This document shows, in pieces, positions 54,061 through 61,933 of a stretch of 64,000 nt of DNA. A program made the position numbers and the translations under genes. The stretch's first letter is position 1, and the number at the start of each line of letters is the position of its first letter. The notes beneath the pieces are model-generated. The model ran no database searches, was not told the origin of the DNA, and saw only the letters and a list, made by a program, of their open reading frames with translations. This DNA comes from Schaedlerella arabinosiphila (GTDB taxonomy: Bacteria > Bacillota > Clostridia > Lachnospirales > Lachnospiraceae). Location of the stretch: positions 1 to 64,000 of the forward strand of contig NZ_RHJS01000002.1 in NCBI RefSeq assembly GCF_003885045.1. The letters run 5' to 3'.

Positions 54061-55116
54061 ATGAAAAGCATGCTGGACAGAATTTTTGTAGACGGCCTCA
54101 GCGGGATGGCGCAGGGCCTGTTCGCTACCTTGATCATCGGGACGATCATACAGCAGATCGGTACATTTGCAGGCGGGGACGCGGGCAATCTGATCTATCT
54201 GACAGGAAAGGTGGCGGCGTCTATGACAGGGGCCGGAATCGGCGTAGGAGTCGCCAGGAAGTTCCAGGCAGACCAGCTCGTTGTAGTATCAGCCGCTACG
54301 GTGGGAATGGTGGGGGCCTTTGCGGGCAAGCTGCTCTCAGGAGAGATCATGCAGGATGGCACCATGGTATTCGCCGGACCAGGGGAACCGCTGGGGGCGT
54401 TTGTGGCCGCCTATGTGGCGATTGAGGTAGGCATCCTGATCAGCGGCAAGACGAAGCTGGACATCATCCTGACCCCCCTGGGGTGTATTGGGGTGGGGGC
54501 TGTCGTAGGAATATTTGTAGGCCCGCCTATTTCAAAATTTATGGCATGGCTGGGCTCTCTGATCAATTGGGGGACGGAGCAGCAGCCGTTCCTCATGGGG
54601 ATTGTTGTTTCCGTCCTGATGGGGATGATCCTGACACTGCCGATCAGCTCCGCGGCTCTGGGAATCATCCTGAACCTGTCGGGACTCGCAGCCGGCGCGG
54701 CCACCATCGGCTGCTGCTGCAATATGGTAGGCTTTGCGGTGGCAAGCTTTCGGGAAAACCGTTTCGGCGGGCTGCTGGCCCAGGGAATCGGAACCTCCAT
54801 GCTGCAGGTGCCGAATATCGTGCGGCGTCCCCTGATCTGGCTTCCTGCGATCCTATCCAGCGCAATCCTGGGCCCGGTGGGAACCATGCTGCTCCATATG
54901 ACAAACAATGCAACCGGATCGGGTATGGGGACGGCCGGACTGGTGGGACAGATTATGACATGGCAGGTAATGACCCAGACCGAGCCGCCGACGGTGGTTC
55001 TGGTGAAGATCCTGGTGATCCAGGCGTTGCTTCCGGCGCTGCTGACATGGATGATCTCAGAATTTATGCGTAAGAAAAACTGGATACATTACGGGGACAT
55101 GAGACTGGATCTGTGA
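54061..55116 (+). CDS. PTS EIIC-like membrane transporter (PTS_EIIC_2 family)
   Basis: A 351-residue very hydrophobic protein with about eight to ten membrane segments (GLFATLIIGTIIQQIG; LGAFVAAYVAIEVGILI; LMGIVVSVLMGMILTLPIS; LPALLTWMISEF). GTEQQPFLMGIVVSVLMG and MTNNATGSGMGTAGLVG resemble the EIIC_2 group, which lacks fused EIIA/EIIB domains. None of those partners is encoded nearby, so phosphotransfer-linked transport is uncertain. GGGGGAAG precedes the ATG. Confidence 0.85.
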   Translation: MKSMLDRIFVDGLSGMAQGLFATLIIGTIIQQIGTFAGGDAGNLIYLTGKVAASMTGAGIGVGVARKFQADQLVVVSAATVGMVGAFAGKLLSGEIMQDGTMVFAGPGEPLGAFVAAYVAIEVGILISGKTKLDIILTPLGCIGVGAVVGIFVGPPISKFMAWLGSLINWGTEQQPFLMGIVVSVLMGMILTLPISSAALGIILNLSGLAAGAATIGCCCNMVGFAVASFRENRFGGLLAQGIGTSMLQVPNIVRRPLIWLPAILSSAILGPVGTMLLHMTNNATGSGMGTAGLVGQIMTWQVMTQTEPPTVVLVKILVIQALLPALLTWMISEFMRKKNWIHYGDMRLDL

Positions 55117-55305
55117 TGCTCCAGGTGTTCATTTTTACGATCAAAATACATAAATATGCATGTACTTTGAATATACGTAGAATACGGTTGAATAGATAGA
55201 GGGTACATGATATGATAAGACGTGGGGCCATACTGAGCAGGCCCTGGGGCGGGCTGTATTCCGGCAGCCCTGAAAATAAAATACAAAAGCAAGGGAGGTG
55301 ATCAA

Positions 55306-55962
55306 TTGAGGGGAGAACAACAGATGCAGGATGCAATCAGGAATTATGAGGACGTAGACAGTTGGAAAACAGTGATTTTCCTGTATAATGCAGCCCTGAA
55401 GGAAGTCGGGACCAAGCTGGAGATTCTGAACGATGAATTTCAGCATGTACATAAGTACAACCCAATCGAGCATATTAAAACAAGAATCAAAACACCGGAG
55501 AGCATCGTTAAGAAGCTGAAGCGTTACGGCCGGGAGACTTCCATTGTAAATATGGTAAAATATATCAACGATATCGCAGGTGTCCGTCTGATTTGTTCTT
55601 TCACCTCGGATATATACCGGCTGGCTGAGATGATTGGAAATCAAAGCGATTTGAAAGTGCTGTCGATCAAGGATTATATCAAGAATCCGAAGGAAAGCGG
55701 ATATAAAAGCTATCATATGCTTGTGTCCGTGCCGATCTTCCTGTCCGACAGTGTTGTGGATACAAAGGTTGAGATTCAGATCAGGACAATAGCGATGGAT
55801 TTCTGGGCAAGTCTTGAGCATAAGATTTACTACAAATTCGAAGGAAATGCACCGGAATATATCAGCCGGGATCTTCGGGAGTGCGCGCAGATGGTTGCGG
55901 AACTGGACGATAAGATGCTTTCTCTGAATGAGGCGATCCAGGCGTGTCTGGATGATATATAA
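55306..55962 (+). CDS. Small alarmone synthetase, GTP pyrophosphokinase family (RelQ-like)
   Basis: A 218-residue RelA/SpoT synthetase domain without hydrolase or regulatory domains; it makes (p)ppGpp from ATP and GTP or GDP. Motifs: RIKTPESIVKKLKRYG at about residue 64, NDIAGVRLICSF at about 88, the catalytic IKNPKESGYKSYHM at about 125 and VEIQIRTIAMDFWASLEHK at about 151. The TTG start at 55306 lies six bases after a near-perfect GGGAGGTGAT site; an ATG at 55324 is possible. A strong terminator follows the stop by two bases. Confidence 0.93.
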   Translation: MRGEQQMQDAIRNYEDVDSWKTVIFLYNAALKEVGTKLEILNDEFQHVHKYNPIEHIKTRIKTPESIVKKLKRYGRETSIVNMVKYINDIAGVRLICSFTSDIYRLAEMIGNQSDLKVLSIKDYIKNPKESGYKSYHMLVSVPIFLSDSVVDTKVEIQIRTIAMDFWASLEHKIYYKFEGNAPEYISRDLRECAQMVAELDDKMLSLNEAIQACLDDI

Positions 55963-55964
55963 GA

Positions 55965-56017
55965 GGCTGTCGGGAAATGGGATTGCAGGAATGCAGCCAT
56001 TTACCGGCGGCCTTTTT
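55965..56017 (+). terminator. Rho-independent terminator of the alarmone synthetase gene
   Basis: A 16-base stem (55965-55980 with 55997-56012, one mismatch and two G-T pairs) followed by TTTTT. Confidence 0.9.
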
Positions 56018-56036
56018 AAACTTAGTATTTGTCATG

Positions 56037-56205
56037 AAAAAAACCGGCGGCTGTCAGTCCGGCGCCGCCGGCATATGAAAAAATCCTTATAAAAGGGAGG
56101 ATGCCGGGTGGTCGATTGCTCAACCCCCGGCATGTATTATGAAAAAGTTTATTCAAGTAATCTTCTGACGTCTTTTTCAGTATCAAATGTGTTCTTCATT
56201 TGATG
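56037..56205 (-). ncRNA. Candidate small RNA with three hairpins and its own terminator
   Basis: Read on the minus strand: a 5' hairpin (ATCAAATG with CATTTGAT), an A/U-rich part, a second hairpin (ATGCCGGG with CCCGGCAT), the single-stranded segment CCTCCCTTTT, and a GC terminator stem (CCGGCGGC with GCCGCCGG) followed by seven T. No minus-strand gene lies upstream, so the terminator must serve a local transcript. TATACT at 56211-56216 could be its -10, but no good -35 is seen. CCTCCC is complementary to Shine-Dalgarno sequences, as in several Gram-positive small RNAs. It lies in the 529-base gap between the alarmone synthetase and HAAS genes. Confidence 0.55.
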
Positions 56206-56364
56206 ATATTAGTATATCCGTGAGAAATGAAGAAAACGTGATGATAAAGTGAAGGTTTTTTAAATGATAAATGAACAATCTGTGAACTGGGATTTTCTCG
56301 GGATATTTGGGAAATGATTTAGAAAAAAGTAAGAAAAAGCAGGAAAAATTTATGCTCCGGGCAC

Positions 56365-56393
56365 TTGGAAAGTGCTGGAGATTATGCTATCCT
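56365..56393 (+). promoter_or_regulatory. Promoter of the HAAS protein gene with overlapping inverted repeat
   Basis: TTGGAA (56365-56370), a 17-base spacer and TATCCT (56388-56393) with TGC before it. The -35 lies within the inverted repeat GCACTT-GGA-AAGTGC (56361-56375), a possible operator. Confidence 0.65.
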
Positions 56394-56491
56394 AAAAACG
56401 GAGTTTTTTTCGGAAGATAAGGTTTACCGGCAATGAGATTTGCGTGGAAGCTCCCAAAGGCTTTCAGACGTTAAGCTGAGGAGGGAATGAT

Positions 56492-56959
56492 ATGACGAAG
56501 AGTGAATTTCTGGCACAGTTGAAAAAGGCGCTCCAGAACAACCTGAGCAGCAGCGCCGTGCAGGAGAATATGGATTATTATGACCGCTATATTATAGAAG
56601 AGACGGCAAAAGGCAAAAGCGAGCAGGAAGTGGTGGACATGCTGGGAGATCCCTGGATTCTGGCGCGTACGATCACAGATGCCAGCGACGGTACGGACTG
56701 GGAGACCGTACATGAGACAGGAAGCGACAGGAGCACATCTTCCTATGGCGAGCGAAGCCGTGAGCAGAACCGGAGCGGGATGCATATGTCCGGGGTAAGC
56801 ACCTGGGTGCGCGGGATTCTTCTGGTCTTGTTTGTGGTTATGGTGCTGATGCTGATCGTATCCATCGTCAGCGGAGTGGTAAGCTTTCTTGCGCCTGTGC
56901 TTGTGCCCATTCTGATTGTAATGTTTGTGATTCGCCTGTTTGGCGGCCGGCGGTCTTGA
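56492..56959 (+). CDS. HAAS (DUF1700-like) signalling membrane protein
   Basis: The N-terminal 70 residues are a HAAS domain (MTKSEFLAQLKKAL; SEQEVVDMLGDPWILARTI), normally found beside PadR-type regulators. After a Ser/Arg-rich linker come two closely spaced hydrophobic segments at about 108-148 (GILLVLFVVMVLMLIVSIVSG; VLVPILIVMFVIRLF). The length is 155 residues. No PadR gene is adjacent here, which is unusual for the family. It has its own promoter and terminator, GAGGAGGGAATG at the start, and an unknown ligand. Confidence 0.82.
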   Translation: MTKSEFLAQLKKALQNNLSSSAVQENMDYYDRYIIEETAKGKSEQEVVDMLGDPWILARTITDASDGTDWETVHETGSDRSTSSYGERSREQNRSGMHMSGVSTWVRGILLVLFVVMVLMLIVSIVSGVVSFLAPVLVPILIVMFVIRLFGGRRS

Positions 56960-56987
56960 AGCCGGCTGCGTCAGATATAAGAACGGT

Positions 56988-57018
56988 AAAAGACCGATGG
57001 GGGAGCCATCGGTCTTTT
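56988..57018 (+). terminator. Rho-independent terminator after the HAAS gene
   Basis: AAAAGACCGATGG pairs with CCATCGGTCTTTT around a five-base loop. Confidence 0.93.
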
Positions 57019-57046
57019 GAGGGGAGTATAAATAATTAATAAGGGG

Positions 57047-57070
57047 TTGTAGAAAGTATACTTTCTACAA
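57047..57070. promoter_or_regulatory. 24-base perfect palindrome, probable operator
   Basis: The half site TTGTAGAAAGTA (57047-57058) is followed at once by its exact reverse complement (57059-57070). TATAAT lies eight bases after it (57078-57083), so the palindrome covers the -35 region of a promoter facing the Asn-rich gene. No T-run follows, which argues against a terminator. Confidence 0.7.
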
Positions 57071-57251
57071 ATCTTAGTATAATATATCAAATTGGAAAAT
57101 GCAAGCAAAAATGAAAAATTCTTTATAAAAATTAAAAGAAAATGGCTTAAAATGGGCTGAAAATCAAAATTTGAGGAAAATTCGATGCATAAAAAAACAA
57201 AATAGAGAGAGAATATGAGTGTACTAAATAATTTCAGGAGGAATTTTACTC

Positions 57252-57437
57252 ATGGCAAAGAATACGAACAACTCAAATTCAAACAGCAACAGCTCCTATT
57301 CATCTTACGCGGATGAGAGCAACAAGAACTCAAACAAGAACGCGCAGAACAAGAACAGCTCTAACGCACAGAACAAGAACAGCAATCAGAGCAACAGCCA
57401 GAACAGAAACGCATACAACGAGAAGAGCAACTACTAA
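57252..57437 (+). CDS. Small Asn/Ser/Lys-rich low-complexity protein
   Basis: A 61-residue protein made mostly of Asn, Ser, Lys and Gln (for example NKNSSNAQNKNSNQSN), with three tyrosines near the ends and no hydrophobic segment. AGGAGG lies ten bases before the ATG, and a strong terminator follows, so it is a true transcription unit. It may be a spore, surface or phase-separating protein; the sequence does not say. The promoter region carries a perfect 24-base palindrome. Confidence 0.75.
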   Translation: MAKNTNNSNSNSNSSYSSYADESNKNSNKNAQNKNSSNAQNKNSNQSNSQNRNAYNEKSNY

Positions 57438-57472
57438 GTTACCGTTACCAATAACCATCTGGCAGGTAAATA

Positions 57473-57514
57473 TCAGGGGCGTAGTAAATTCAACTTTACT
57501 ACGCCCCTGATTTA
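57473..57514 (+). terminator. Rho-independent terminator after the Asn-rich gene
   Basis: A perfect 16-base-pair stem (57473-57488 with 57495-57510), a six-base loop and TTTAT. Confidence 0.9.
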
Positions 57515-57567
57515 TAGTAAGATATCAATACGGGATCAGAGAAGGATCTGGTTTGAAGGAGGTTTTC

Positions 57568-58731
57568 ATGGAAAGGGTAGAATTGATTGCTCCCTGCCAT
57601 TTTGGCCTGGAATCGGTACTGAAAAGGGAGATTCTGGATTTGGGATATGAGATCATAAAAGTAGAAGACGGACGGGTAACGTTTCGGGGAGATCAGGGGG
57701 CGGTCTGCAGGGCCAATCTGTTTTTGAGGACCGCGGAAAGGGTTCTGTTAAAGACCGGAGAATTTAAAGCAGTCACATTTGACGAGCTTTTTGAAAAGAC
57801 GAAGCAGATTCCGTGGGAGGAATATATTCCCGAAGACGGCAGGTTCTGGGTGACAAAGGCGGCATCGGTGAAAAGCGCCCTGTTCAGCCCTTCAGACATC
57901 CAGTCCATCATGAAGAAGGCAATGGTAGAGCGGATGAAATTACGCTACCGGAAGGAACGGTTTTCGGAGGAAGGGGCATCCTACCCAATCCGTGTTTTTT
58001 TTATGAAGGACATTGCGACGGTGGGGATCGACACATCCGGCGTATCATTACATAAGCGGGGATACCGCCAGCTTTCCAGCAAGGCGCCGATCACGGAGAC
58101 GCTTGCGGCTGCACTGATCCTGCTGTCTCCGTGGAAAAAAGACCGAATCCTTGTAGATCCGTTCTGCGGAAGCGGTACATTTCCCATTGAGGCGGCTATG
58201 ATTGCTGCCAATATGGCGCCGGGCCTGAACCGGTCTTTCACGGCAGAGGAATGGACGGGCCTGATACCGCGGAAGCTGTGGCTTGAGGCGGCAGATGAGG
58301 CAAGGGAACTGGAAAACTTGGATGTGGAGACGGATATCCAGGGCTATGATGCGGACGGGGAGGTGATCCGGGCTGCCAGGCAGAATGCCGCGGACGCCGG
58401 GGTGGAGCATTTGATCCATCTGCAGCAGCGTCTGGTAAGCGAACTGCGCCATCCTAAGAAGTATGGATTTATCATTACCAACCCGCCCTATGGGGAACGG
58501 CTGGAGGACCGGGAGTCTCTGCCGCAGATCTATCGGGAGTTTGGAGAAAGCTTCCGGCGGCTGTCCGACTGGTCCGCCTATGTGATCACCGGGTATGAGG
58601 ACGCAGAGCGGTACTTTGGCAGGAAGGCAGATAAGAATCGAAAGATATACAATGGAATGATCAAGACCTATTTTTATCAATTTATGGGCCCAAAACCGCC
58701 CAGACGAGAAAAGAGAGGTCCGGAAAACTGA
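57568..58731 (+). CDS. THUMP-domain class I SAM-dependent RNA methyltransferase (RlmL N-terminal/Trm14-like)
   Basis: A 387-residue rRNA or tRNA guanine-N2 methyltransferase. Residues 1-155 include a ferredoxin-like and THUMP region (PCHFGLESVLKREILDLGYE; VGIDTSGVSLHKRGYR at about 152). The Rossmann domain has the SAM motif LVDPFCGSGTFPIEAA at about 194 and the catalytic TNPPYGERL at about 303. ATG 57568 follows AAGGAGG by five bases; a TTG at 57553 lies before it. The length fits the single-domain RlmL-like group found in Firmicutes (YpsC). Confidence 0.9.
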   Translation: MERVELIAPCHFGLESVLKREILDLGYEIIKVEDGRVTFRGDQGAVCRANLFLRTAERVLLKTGEFKAVTFDELFEKTKQIPWEEYIPEDGRFWVTKAASVKSALFSPSDIQSIMKKAMVERMKLRYRKERFSEEGASYPIRVFFMKDIATVGIDTSGVSLHKRGYRQLSSKAPITETLAAALILLSPWKKDRILVDPFCGSGTFPIEAAMIAANMAPGLNRSFTAEEWTGLIPRKLWLEAADEARELENLDVETDIQGYDADGEVIRAARQNAADAGVEHLIHLQQRLVSELRHPKKYGFIITNPPYGERLEDRESLPQIYREFGESFRRLSDWSAYVITGYEDAERYFGRKADKNRKIYNGMIKTYFYQFMGPKPPRREKRGPEN

Positions 58732-58788
58732 TTTTCGAATGGAATCCCGGAAAGATTATGGGTTTTGGTCGCAAAATAAATGATTTTG

Positions 58789-58797
58789 TGGTATACT
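58789..58797 (+). promoter_or_regulatory. Extended -10 promoter element of rdgB
   Basis: TGG-TATACT (58789-58797) lies about 190 bases before rdgB. A weak -35 (TCGCAA) is 17 bases upstream. The leader contains a GCCGG-CCAT-CCGGC hairpin (about 58835-58848). Confidence 0.45.
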
Positions 58798-58986
58798 ACG
58801 TTTAGTCCGACTATTTATGTCCAGAGGCACCGAAAGCCGGCCATCCGGCGGTCTTTTGAAGGCGTTTCGCGTGAGGGCATGAGTTGTATGGATCGGATCA
58901 ATGTACCAAGCGCCGGATCAATCTGCTGCTTGGCATCATAGAAAAGAATGATAGAAAGACTGAAGATGAACTGAGAAGGTAGGATT

Positions 58987-59601
58987 ATGGAAAGAAGAAT
59001 TGTATTTGCGACAGGAAATGAAAATAAGATGGTTGAAATCCGCATGATTTTATCAGATCTGGGAATGCCGGTTTATTCCATGAAGGAGCTTGGAGTGGAG
59101 GCTGACATCGTGGAAGACGGGATTTCTTTTGAGGAAAATGCGGAGATCAAAGCCAGGGCAATTTCACGGCTTCTTCCTGATGACATTGTCCTTGCGGATG
59201 ATTCGGGCCTGGAGATTGATTATCTGGATAAGGCGCCGGGAATCTACTCCGCGAGATTTGCGGGAGAGGATACTTCTTATGATGTGAAAAACTGCATTTT
59301 GCTGGACAAGCTGGAGGGGATTCCGGAGGAAGAACGTACCGCCAGGTTTGTGTGCGCGGTTGCGGCGGCATTTCCGGACGGAAGTGTGGAAACGGTTCGC
59401 GGTACGATAGAAGGGTCGATTGCCCAGGAGATGCTTGGGGAAAATGGCTTTGGATATGATCCCATTTTCTATGTGCCGGAATACGGCTGTACGACGGCGC
59501 AGATGGATCCGGACAAGAAGAATGAGCTGAGCCATCGCGGGAACGCGCTCCGTGCCATGCGCAAGATCATCGAAGCAAGATTTGGGAAGGAAGAGGAATG
59601 A
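58987..59601 (+). CDS. RdgB/HAM1 family non-canonical purine NTP pyrophosphatase
   Basis: Hydrolyses dITP, ITP and XTP to monophosphates, keeping them out of nucleic acids. ATGNENKMVEI at about residue 8, the catalytic DDSGLEID at about 70, PGIYSARFAG at about 82 and NGFGYDPIFYVPE at about 152 are all present. It has 204 residues. The start follows GAGAAGGTAGG. The phosphodiesterase gene overlaps its stop by four bases, a common pairing in Firmicutes. Confidence 0.95.
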   Translation: MERRIVFATGNENKMVEIRMILSDLGMPVYSMKELGVEADIVEDGISFEENAEIKARAISRLLPDDIVLADDSGLEIDYLDKAPGIYSARFAGEDTSYDVKNCILLDKLEGIPEEERTARFVCAVAAAFPDGSVETVRGTIEGSIAQEMLGENGFGYDPIFYVPEYGCTTAQMDPDKKNELSHRGNALRAMRKIIEARFGKEEE

Positions 59602-60077
59602 GGATTTTAATTGTCAGTGATACTCACGGATATCACAAAAACCTGGACCGTGCGCTGGAAAGTGCGGGAGAGGTAGACATGTTTATCCATCTTGGGGATG
59701 TAGAGGGCGGAGAAGAATATATCAATGCCGTAGTTGGGTGTGAAAAGCACGTTGTCAGAGGGAATAACGATTTTTTCTCGGATCTTCCGAAGGAAGAGGA
59801 GTTTTATATCGGAGAGAAAAAGGTGTTTATCACTCACGGGCACGCATATTGCGTTTCCCTGGACCCGCAGCAGATCAAGGAAGAGGGAAAGGCAAGGAAC
59901 GCGGATATTGTCATGTTCGGGCATACGCACCGGCCGTACCTGGAGCAGGATGGGAGCATCACGGTGCTCAACCCGGGAAGCCTGTCCTATCCGCGCCAGG
60001 AGGGACGGAAGGGCAGTTATATGATCATGGAGACGAAAGACCAGGGAGAGGCGGAATTTCACCAGCTTTTCCTGTAA
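59598..60077 (+). CDS. YfcE/MJ0936 family metallophosphoesterase
   Basis: A 159-residue calcineurin-like phosphodiesterase. The metal ligands are in SDTHGYH (about residue 7), HLGDVEGG (about 31), GNND (about 55), THGH (about 78) and GHTH (about 107), in the normal order. Its ATG overlaps the rdgB stop (ATGA), so they are translated together. The substrate is unknown; family members cleave phosphodiesters such as bis-pNPP in vitro. Confidence 0.92.
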   Translation: MRILIVSDTHGYHKNLDRALESAGEVDMFIHLGDVEGGEEYINAVVGCEKHVVRGNNDFFSDLPKEEEFYIGEKKVFITHGHAYCVSLDPQQIKEEGKARNADIVMFGHTHRPYLEQDGSITVLNPGSLSYPRQEGRKGSYMIMETKDQGEAEFHQLFL

Positions 60078-60111
60078 TAAGGGAAGAGGGCCGGGGAAAA
60101 GACCGGTTCTT

Positions 60112-60204
60112 TCAATCTTCCCCTTTGCCGCAGCAATAGCCCACGGCAAGCCCGATCAGAAATGATATGCACGTCAGAATGATAATAACAGCGGGATGCA
60201 GCAT
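60112..60204 (-). CDS. 30-residue single-span membrane protein
   Basis: The frame reads MLHPAVIIILTC, then ISFLIGLAVGYCC and a GKGED end: one hydrophobic helix with a short charged tail. GGAGGA lies eight bases before the ATG on the minus strand, and a leader hairpin (GACGGTA with TACCGTC, 60240-60262) lies further upstream. Small proteins of this kind often bind a larger membrane partner. It is too short to assign to a family. Confidence 0.65.
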   Translation of the reverse strand: MLHPAVIIILTCISFLIGLAVGYCCGKGED

Positions 60205-60439
60205 GTCTTGTATCCTCCATGGAGTTTTTGAGGCGTCGGGACGGTATCTGAGAGGTACCGTCTATATCTATATGTATGCAGGCCGAGACAGGATCGTGCA
60301 TGTTTTGGTTAAGAAAATCAAAAAACAGAATTTGGATAGGGAAACAGGCTGTTGCTGTCCGGCAGGGTGCTCAAAATTTTTTTCTTGGTTGTCCGCAAGA
60401 TCTTCCTCTTCCTTTGAACAAGGTAGAGAGAAGATAGTT

Positions 60440-60702
60440 TTTCTCTTTGAACTCTACCCCAATTTGACAGTTCAGGAATGTTTGGAGTATATGGGGGATC
60501 TTGCAGGAGATCCAAAAACAGAACGGTACTATTTTCCATCCATGTAGTGGAGGATTTAGCGGCTACCTGTAACCAGCTTGCGATTATGCACAAAGGTCGT
60601 TTTTTGTATGCGGGTTCTATAAGGAATTTAGTAGAGGAAGCACAGGGGAAAATCTGGATTTGCAAAGCGGCGGAAAAGGAAAACCGCCTTTTTCAGCACT
60701 AA
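60440..60702 (+). pseudogene. Remnant of an ABC transporter ATP-binding gene
   Basis: Frame 1 gives LYPNLTVQECLEYMGDLAG, typical of the region after the Q-loop of an exporter ATPase. At about 60511-60520 the homology moves to another frame and jumps to TVLFSIHVVEDLAATCNQLA and MHKGRFLYAGSIRNLVEEA, the H-loop and C-terminal part. The Walker A, signature and Walker B regions are absent. An internal deletion of roughly 90-100 codons plus a 5' loss explains it. Confidence 0.75.
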
Positions 60703-60710
60703 AGATATAC

Positions 60711-60752
60711 TAAAAATCCGAAACCGCCTCCGATTGGAACCGGGTTCGGATT
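60711..60752 (-). terminator. Terminator of the tRNA operon
   Basis: On the minus strand AATCCGAA pairs with TTCGGATT (with an inner ACC/GGT extension) and TTTTT follows. It lies just after the last tRNA. Confidence 0.8.
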
Positions 60753-60764
60753 ATCATTATCTGA

Positions 60765-60845
60765 TGCGGATAACAGGACTTGAACCTGCACGTCGTAGAC
60801 ACCAGATCCTAAGTCTGGCGCGTCTGCCAATTCCGCCATATCCGC
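60765..60845 (-). tRNA. tRNA-Leu (TAG)
   Basis: Acceptor GCGGATA pairs with TATCCGC; the anticodon loop CTTAGGA gives TAG; a long variable arm and TTCAAGT T-loop are present. CCA is not encoded. Last of seven tRNAs in this operon. Confidence 0.96.
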
Positions 60846-60936
60846 ATAAACACAATAAAATATATAAATGAATAATCAGACATATACATGATGAAAAAAT
60901 ATCCGGGAATCAATTTCCTGGATATTTTTCTTCGAA

Positions 60937-61009
60937 TGAGCGTGCGGGGATTCGAACCCCGGACAACTTGATTAAAAGTCAAGTGCTCTACCACCTGAGC
61001 TACACGCCC
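60937..61009 (-). tRNA. tRNA-Lys (TTT)
   Basis: Acceptor GGGCGTG with CACGCTC (one G-T pair), the anticodon loop CTTTTAA gives TTT, T-loop TTCGAAT. CCA is not encoded. Confidence 0.96.
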
Positions 61010-61048
61010 GTAATCTTATGAAATTCCCGCCTGGATCATGCCAGGTAA

Positions 61049-61120
61049 CTGGGCTAGCTGGATTCGAACCAGCGAATGCAGGAGTCAAAGTCCTGTGCCT
61101 TACCGCTTGGCGATAGCCCA
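61049..61120 (-). tRNA. tRNA-Gln (TTG)
   Basis: Acceptor TGGGCTA with TAGCCCA, discriminator G, the anticodon loop CTTTGAC gives TTG. CCA is not encoded. Confidence 0.96.
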
Positions 61121-61178
61121 TCAAAGACTTAAATGAACATCATGTCTTCCTGATGCTTTCTTCTTCCTGCGAGAAGAG

Positions 61179-61253
61179 GGTGGGTAGTGGGACTCGAACC
61201 CACGACATTCGGAACCACAATCCGACGCGCTAACCAACTGCACCATACCCACC
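61179..61253 (-). tRNA. tRNA-His (GTG)
   Basis: Acceptor GTGGGTA with TACCCAC, with the extra G at -1 opposite discriminator C as required for histidyl-tRNA; the anticodon loop TTGTGGT gives GTG. Confidence 0.96.
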
Positions 61254-61257
61254 ATAA

Positions 61258-61331
61258 CGAGCCTGGGGGGATTCGAACCCTCGACCTACGGCTTAGAAGG
61301 CCGTTGCTCTATCCAGCTGAGCTACAGACTC
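61258..61331 (-). tRNA. tRNA-Arg (TCT)
   Basis: Acceptor GAGTCTG with CAGGCTC, the anticodon loop CTTCTAA gives TCT. The T-stem GAGGG with CCCCC contains one A-C mismatch, which is unusual. Confidence 0.94.
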
Positions 61332-61393
61332 ACAAATAAAATAGCCCCCATCTATTACTTCTTTAGGCTCCTTACAAATAACTTCTGTAAGAG

Positions 61394-61464
61394 AGCGGGT
61401 GATGGGAATCGAACCCACGTATCCAGCTTGGAAGGCTGGTGTTCTACCATTGAACTACACCCGC
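61394..61464 (-). tRNA. tRNA-Gly (TCC)
   Basis: Acceptor GCGGGTG with CACCCGC, discriminator T, the anticodon loop CTTCCAA gives TCC. Confidence 0.96.
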
Positions 61465-61472
61465 ATATCACG

Positions 61473-61547
61473 TCGGGGTGACAGGATTCGAACCTGCGAC
61501 CTCCTGGTCCCAAACCAGGCGCTCTAGCCAAGCTGAGCCACACCCCG
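61473..61547 (-). tRNA. tRNA-Pro (TGG)
   Basis: Acceptor CGGGGTG with CACCCCG, discriminator A, the anticodon loop TTTGGGA gives TGG. First tRNA of the operon after the promoter. Confidence 0.96.
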
Positions 61548-61587
61548 CAACATCAAAACCATACGTCCTACCCGTGACGCAAGACCT

Positions 61588-61616
61588 ATTATATAGTATA
61601 CTGAGCACATTGTCAA
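61588..61616 (-). promoter_or_regulatory. Consensus promoter of the tRNA operon
   Basis: On the minus strand TTGACA (61616-61611), a 17-base spacer and TATAAT (61593-61588): a perfect sigma-A promoter, 41 bases before tRNA-Pro. Confidence 0.95.
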
Positions 61617-61853
61617 CAAAAATTTTATCGAATTTTTGCAGGAATTTTATCGGCACTTCAGAACCGCAGAAAAATGCAGAAAGAATACGAGATTTCGGTT
61701 ACATGAAAAACAAAGTGACTGATTCCAGTCGTAAAAATCATCAAACAGCTTATCATCAAATGCTATGATTGACGAATCTGTCTGCTGATTTTTATATGGC
61801 TGTGACCAGTAACGAATCGTAACGGTGAATCGCAATGAATTGCTTACAAAGCC
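61617..61853. other. Intergenic region between the tRNA and Nim-like gene promoters
   Basis: About 240 bases between two divergent promoters (the gap without a gene is 61548-61933). I see no gene, repeat or structured element in it. Confidence 0.6.
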
Positions 61854-61882
61854 TTGACATCATTGTTCGGCCATGCTATTTT
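61854..61882 (+). promoter_or_regulatory. Promoter of the Nim-like flavoprotein gene
   Basis: TTGACA (61854-61859), a 17-base spacer and TATTTT (61877-61882) preceded by TGC (extended -10). Confidence 0.75.
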
Positions 61883-61933
61883 TGAAAACAGCAGGCCGCA
61901 CAGGCATTCGTGTACGGATCGAAGGAGATGCGA

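Noticed and set aside
56152..56202. 16-codon minus-strand frame (MKNTFDTEKDVRRLLE)
   Set aside because: No ribosome site, and its start lies within a hairpin of the candidate small RNA; treated as part of that RNA.
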